Below, piece after piece: positions 15,935-19,130 of a stretch of DNA of 19,130 bases. Source of the DNA: Actinomyces sp. ICM47 (lineage in GTDB: Bacteria > Actinomycetota > Actinomycetes > Actinomycetales > Actinomycetaceae); the NCBI RefSeq assembly GCF_000278725.1, contig NZ_ALCA01000135.1:1-19130 (forward strand), written 5' to 3'. Numbering within the stretch: the stretch's first letter is position 1; each line of letters begins with the position of its first letter. The notes under the pieces were generated by a model. The model ran no database searches. It saw nothing but the letters and a program-made list of their open reading frames with translations, and had not been told where the DNA came from. The position numbers and the translations under genes were made by a program.

Positions 15935-16329
15935 TCAGCCCTTGCGTCGACGCAGGAACACGGCACCACCCGCGAGGACGACAAGCACACCGCCTCCGGC
16001 GATGAACCACCACAGGCTAGGGACGGGCGCCGCCGAAGAACCCGAAGACGCGGTCGTGATGACCGTGACGTTGCCGTCCGCGTCCTTCTGTTCAATGAGC
16101 GCCCCGGTCGCGTCGAAGTGGTACGAGATGCCGTCAACATCGAGCCACTGGTCGACCACGGCTGAAGCGGAATTGTTGAAGTAGTAGAGGTTGCCGGAGG
16201 GGCCGTCCCACCAGCCGGTTGTCGCAGCGGGGCGGCCCGCCTTGAACCACCACGCGCGCGGGGTCTCAGATTCGTATTCGTGGCCCCACTCGGAGTTGGA
16301 GACGCCGTCGTAGGTAATGCCGTCCTCAT
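15935..16329 (-). pseudogene. C-terminal remnant of a surface protein: aromatic repeats and membrane anchor
   Basis: The frame reads VNEDGITYDGVSNSEWGHEY, then WWFKAGRPAATTGWWDGPSG, then VVDQWLDVDGISYHFDATGA. These aromatic repeats resemble choline- or glucan-binding cell-wall repeats. A Thr/Ser/Ala/Pro stretch, a membrane helix (SLWWFIAGGGVLVVLAGGAV) and FLRRRKG follow; no LPXTG motif is present. The frame differs by one from the metallo-beta-lactamase-like gene immediately upstream, which stops at 16330. No start with a ribosome binding site exists, so this is probably the detached end of that gene. The ATG at 16159 is inside a repeat and unlikely. Confidence 0.65.
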
Positions 16330-16860
16330 TTACTTGTAGATGATGTCGTCTGCGTTGGCGATGTGGTCGGAGTGGGCGTGGGTGCCCAGGTAGAACGCGA
16401 CGTTGGTGTCGTTGACTCCCTGGTCGTCGAGGTATTGCAACAGCCAGTCAGTGGTGGAGGCGGCGGCCACCGCGATGCCGGTGCGCGCGGGGTAGCGCGG
16501 GTCGGAGCCATCGGGCAGGTCCGCATCTTCGCCGCCGTCGATGATGCCGTACCAGCCGCCGCTCTCGATGAGGATCGCGTCGGAGGATCCGGAGGAGAGG
16601 ATAAAGATCTTCGTCTTCTCGTCGGTACTGGGCGCGAAGGTGAGGGTGGAGGCGCTCACGGTCGAGGCCTCGACAGACTTCGCGTTCGCCAGCGGGATCG
16701 TGGTGCCGGGCACCCACGAACCGGACTGGGTGCCGCTCTGAGCGCTGCTCTGGGGATCGTCGGAGCGGGCGGCCGGGGCGCTCGCCAGGGTCAGGGACGA
16801 GGCCGTGGCCACCACTGTGGCAAGCGCGAGGAGGGCTGTGCGGCGGGTGCGTGACGACAT
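16330..16860 (-). CDS. Secreted metallo-beta-lactamase-fold protein, truncated
   Basis: A 176-residue product. A signal peptide (about 1-32) starts MSSRTRRTALLALATVVATA. The mature part carries IFILSSGSSDAILIESGGWY, then IIDGGE, and THAHSDHI at 160-167, whose H-x-H-x-D-H core binds two metal ions in metallo-beta-lactamase hydrolases; the start resembles the ComEC C-terminal type. The protein stops ten residues after this motif, so the second half of the fold with the other metal ligands is absent. The cell-wall repeats and anchor that would follow lie out of frame just downstream. AAAGG lies about 7 nt before the ATG. An internal deletion with frameshift is the simplest explanation; the product is probably inactive. 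Confidence 0.7.
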   Translation of the reverse strand: MSSRTRRTALLALATVVATASSLTLASAPAARSDDPQSSAQSGTQSGSWVPGTTIPLANAKSVEASTVSASTLTFAPSTDEKTKIFILSSGSSDAILIESGGWYGIIDGGEDADLPDGSDPRYPARTGIAVAAASTTDWLLQYLDDQGVNDTNVAFYLGTHAHSDHIANADDIIYK

Positions 16861-17002
16861 CGGAGGGACCTTTCGCGCGGGATTTTTGTTTGTAGAATAT
16901 CGCGCAAAGCGCGCCCACCTGCGTCAATGCGCGGCGGGCGGCGCTTAGTGAGGATAATCGCCGGTTCCGCGGTTAGGAGGCGTAGCCGGCCCAGCGGCCG
17001 TT

Positions 17003-17653
17003 TTATTCAGAGTGTCGTGGCGACAACTGGTCGAGCCATGCGATCAATTCGGGCATGTCGGTCCAGGGTGCCGCGTCCCACGCGGTGACACCCTTCGCAA
17101 AGCTTGTCCGTCGGTGTTTTACCCGTGAGCAGGCGTCGTCGGTTTGATCGATGAGCCACTCGGGGATGCTCATCCCTTTCGAGTAGGTTCCCTGCTTCCA
17201 CTTGTTTTCTAGCTCCTTGCAAGCGGAAACGGCGGTCCGACTCGAGCATGTGTTCGCGCAGTGATAGACGAACCACGCCTCGATGCAGGGATTCGATAGC
17301 ACCACGCCGCGAGGCAACCTCGACTGCTCTGTTAACCACTTCTGCAGGTTCTTGGCGTGGGGTCTATTCTCATCCACGTCGCAAACGATCCAGGCACCGC
17401 TGACGCTCTCGGGTCCCAGCTCTGCTGCTTTCCGTTTGACGTTCACCAGGAGATTCTTGAGCGAGGATTCGTCACCACTCCCGCAGAAATCAAAAGCAAA
17501 TGCTCCCCGATAACGGTGCTGATTGAGCGCCTTGAGATACTTTTTTTCCGTAGCGCCTTCGACCGCGAGGAGGACAAGGGGCTTCACCTGTTTGCTATGA
17601 GAGCGACCCCTGAACCCACGTGAGGCTTTCCTCGTCGGTGCCTTCTTGCCCAC
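17003..17653 (-). CDS. RloB-family protein, second gene of a defence-like pair
   Basis: A 216-residue protein with a basic N-terminus (RKASRGFRGRSHSKQVK). VLLAVEGATEKKYLKAL (about 27-43), WIVCDVDEN and VVLSNPCIEAWFVYH are the recognisable RloB blocks. The Glu of EGATE and the DxD of CDVDEN fit a TOPRIM-like nuclease centre (inference). The GTG start has AGGAGG 4 nt upstream; that site overlaps the stop of the ATPase gene, with an 8-nt gap, so the two are co-translated. RloA/RloB pairs were named from restriction-modification-linked genes in Campylobacter, and ATPase plus RloB pairs occur among abortive infection systems such as AbiL (recollection). The ATPase would act as sensor and RloB as effector. 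Confidence 0.82.
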   Translation of the reverse strand: MGKKAPTRKASRGFRGRSHSKQVKPLVLLAVEGATEKKYLKALNQHRYRGAFAFDFCGSGDESSLKNLLVNVKRKAAELGPESVSGAWIVCDVDENRPHAKNLQKWLTEQSRLPRGVVLSNPCIEAWFVYHCANTCSSRTAVSACKELENKWKQGTYSKGMSIPEWLIDQTDDACSRVKHRRTSFAKGVTAWDAAPWTDMPELIAWLDQLSPRHSE

Positions 17654-17661
17654 ATCGCCTC

Positions 17662-18978
17662 CTAGAGCCGCGGAACGCCGCCAAGGCGACCCGACATGTA
17701 CATCCGCTGCAGGTCACTGCCTGACCGAATGTCGGAAGCAGGGAAGTCCGTGAGCCTCGTGAGTTCTGAGCGGTGATCGTTCTTCTCCACCAGCCAAATC
17801 TCATCGCGCCGCAGAAGGTCAACGCGGAGTAGATGCAGCTCATGCGTCGTAAAGATCAGCTGGCGCTGCTCGTCGGGTCCCGATGCATCCAGGAACAGCC
17901 GAATGAGCTCCTCCGTAAGCTTCGGATGAAGCGAATCTTCGAGTTCGTCGATCAGGTAGACCCCGGAGTGCTGTCTCTTTCCCGCCCAGTAGAGAATGGG
18001 CAACAGGTTGAGATAACGGATGCTACCGTCGGATTCCTGCTCGAGGGGCAGCCGAAACCCCTTGTTTCCACCCCCATGCACGGTGACAAGACGCTCATAG
18101 ACAACATGTTCATCCTCTGCCAAGCGAGCGCGGAAAACGGCGCCACTCTCCGCATTGAGGTACGCCTCAGAAGTGTTATCGAGCAGCTGTCCCTCGACCT
18201 CATCAAGGATTTTTTCTTCTGCAGGCACCTTTGCTCGAGGCACCTCTATGAAGCAGATGTCGGAGATGCCCGTGTCAGCGGCTGTCAACCCCTGCCCAAC
18301 AGCGGTACGAAAATCCTCATCGTGCGCGATTTGCTGCGGCATGAGGATGTAACGTGCTCCCCGCTTGAGGATTGTCAGGCGCTTAAACCATTCGATGACG
18401 GAGCCCAGAAGACTCTTCTCATCATCGATGAATCCCGCATTGAAGCAGGTTTCGAGGAAGAGGCGATTTGGTTGCACCGTCTTCGACGCCGCATCGAGGG
18501 ACACGTCGTCCTCAAGATCGCCATAGAGAGAGACCTCCTGGCCGCGGCGTTCAAAGACCGCCTGCTCATCTTCCGAGCGCACGCGATAGAGGGACTCTTC
18601 GACGATTTCTCCCGCGTTGAACGCCACCTCGTAGTAGACGATAGCCTTGCGATTCGACGTCGCATCCTGTACATCGAGGACGATTTCGACGCCAATGACG
18701 CTGGGCCTGTTGGCACCGAAGAGAAGGTGCGGGTGATAGTGCAGGCGTTGCCCACGCTTACGCGGCTCGCGCAGCATGACCTGCAGGTGGGCGAGAGCAT
18801 CGAGGAGAGTAGATTTCCCCGCCGCATTCGCACCGTAGATCGCAGCAACGGGAAGCACGCGATTCTTGCTGCCGAGGTAGAGGGTCTCTCCGTGGCGGCT
18901 TTCTTTGCCCGCAATCATCGTAAAGTCGACCGGTTCCGAGAAGCACTTCCAGTTGTCAAGGTGCAGGACTCGCAGCAT
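17662..18978 (-). CDS. AAA_15/AAA_21-type ATPase (RloA-like), first gene of a defence-like pair
   Basis: A 438-residue SMC/ABC-like ATPase. VLHLDNWKCFSEPVDF at the N-terminus is the usual strand before the nucleotide site. Walker A is YGANAAGKST (48-57). A signature-like ESDGSIRYLNLLPI (315-328), Walker B GVYLIDELEDSLHP (339-352) and FTTHE (376-380) with the switch His complete the ATPase. The middle part (about 90-300) is family-specific and may sense the trigger. Only a weak GAGAG precedes the ATG. The partner RloB-family gene follows after 8 nt. A 21-bp palindrome overlaps the likely promoter. The pair is more AT-rich than the mod genes and probably horizontally acquired. OLD- or PARIS-type ATPases are alternatives, but the RloB partner favours RloA. 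Confidence 0.82.
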   Translation of the reverse strand: MLRVLHLDNWKCFSEPVDFTMIAGKESRHGETLYLGSKNRVLPVAAIYGANAAGKSTLLDALAHLQVMLREPRKRGQRLHYHPHLLFGANRPSVIGVEIVLDVQDATSNRKAIVYYEVAFNAGEIVEESLYRVRSEDEQAVFERRGQEVSLYGDLEDDVSLDAASKTVQPNRLFLETCFNAGFIDDEKSLLGSVIEWFKRLTILKRGARYILMPQQIAHDEDFRTAVGQGLTAADTGISDICFIEVPRAKVPAEEKILDEVEGQLLDNTSEAYLNAESGAVFRARLAEDEHVVYERLVTVHGGGNKGFRLPLEQESDGSIRYLNLLPILYWAGKRQHSGVYLIDELEDSLHPKLTEELIRLFLDASGPDEQRQLIFTTHELHLLRVDLLRRDEIWLVEKNDHRSELTRLTDFPASDIRSGSDLQRMYMSGRLGGVPRL

Positions 18979-18999
18979 CGCACTCTCACTTTCCCACTT

Positions 19000-19038
19000 A
19001 GATGTAAAAATTCTACATCTTCCCAGGAATGAATTCCA
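19000..19038 (-). promoter_or_regulatory. Promoter of the RloA/RloB pair with a 21-bp palindromic operator
   Basis: AGATGTA (19000-19006) and TACATCT (19014-19020) are perfect 7-bp arms around a 7-nt AT-rich centre. On the minus strand the palindrome covers a -10-like TAGAAT (19015-19010) whose -35-like partner TGGAAT (19038-19033) is 17 nt upstream. A second small palindrome, GGAAT-GA-ATTCC, lies at 19026-19037. A repressor bound here would block the operon. The cognate regulator is not in the window. Confidence 0.5.
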
Positions 19039-19090
19039 GGTGCTCTACACCACCCAGTCCGTTGAACAACCGAAACACCACGAAAAACGC

Positions 19091-19130
19091 CACACACAAA
19101 AGCCGCCCGGCCGCTTCCATGTGCGGCCGG
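19091..19130 (-). terminator. Terminator cut by the right window edge
   Basis: On the minus strand GCGGCCGG and CCGGCCGC arms (19123-19130 and 19107-19114) form a hairpin with an 8-nt loop, followed by GCGGCTTTTGTGTGTG. It would end a minus-strand transcript that starts beyond the window. The tail resembles that of the tRNA-Ser terminator at 121-155. Confidence 0.65.

Noticed and set aside
16921..16926. TTGACG as -35 of the metallo-beta-lactamase-like gene
   Set aside because: The only AT-rich -10 candidates lie 19-22 nt away, so the spacing is unsuitable and the promoter could not be supported.
17833..19032. Plus-strand open frame of 399 codons opposite the RloA-like ATPase
   Set aside because: The ATPase on the other strand has all Walker and signature motifs. 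The antisense frame has no recognisable domain or start signal.

Overview
The window is chromosomal DNA from a GC-rich Gram-positive bacterium, most likely an Actinomycetaceae member of the Actinomyces/Schaalia type. This is inferred from the strong G/C third-position bias of the housekeeping genes, actinobacterial promoters (TTGACN / TANNNT), a fused ModB-ModC transporter, an anaerobe-type acyl-CoA dehydratase activase protein, and surface proteins ending in a membrane helix plus RRRKG. No taxonomic marker gene is present, so the genus is a guess.

Layout. 1-476: tRNA-Ser(CGA) on the minus strand with its terminator, then the leader of an OPT-family oligopeptide transporter (477-2486, +). 2740-4350 (+): a shortened LacZ-like protein that has lost the catalytic nucleophile region. 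4512-9086 (-): a 1524-residue tandem BadF/HgdC-type activase with DUF2229-like regions. 9511-12239 (+): a defence-like block with a small actinobacterial protein, an AbiEii-type nucleotidyltransferase broken by a one-base frameshift, a cluster of imperfect repeats, and an Abi_2 (AbiD/F) HEPN gene. 12042-14873 (-): modBC and modA, with a divergent MogA/MoaB-like gene at 15215-15727 (+). 15935-16860 (-): remains of a secreted metallo-beta-lactamase-fold, repeat-bearing surface protein. 17003-18978 (-): a second defence-like operon, an AAA ATPase followed by an RloB-family protein. The right edge cuts through a minus-strand terminator.

How the genes fit together. modA-modBC imports molybdate, and the divergent MogA-like protein would belong to molybdenum cofactor synthesis, although it lacks a conserved aspartate. 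The mod block is flanked on both sides by abortive-infection-type genes, which are visibly more AT-rich than their neighbours, so this looks like an accessory insertion spot around a metabolic core.

The most interesting candidate is the leader of the Abi_2 gene. A good promoter (10883-10912) is followed by a short structured stretch ending in a strong intrinsic-terminator-like hairpin (10958-10994) only 18 nt before the HEPN gene's ATG. That layout (promoter, small structured RNA, leaky terminator, RNase-type toxin) resembles RNA-antitoxin systems. It is a hypothesis from sequence reading only.
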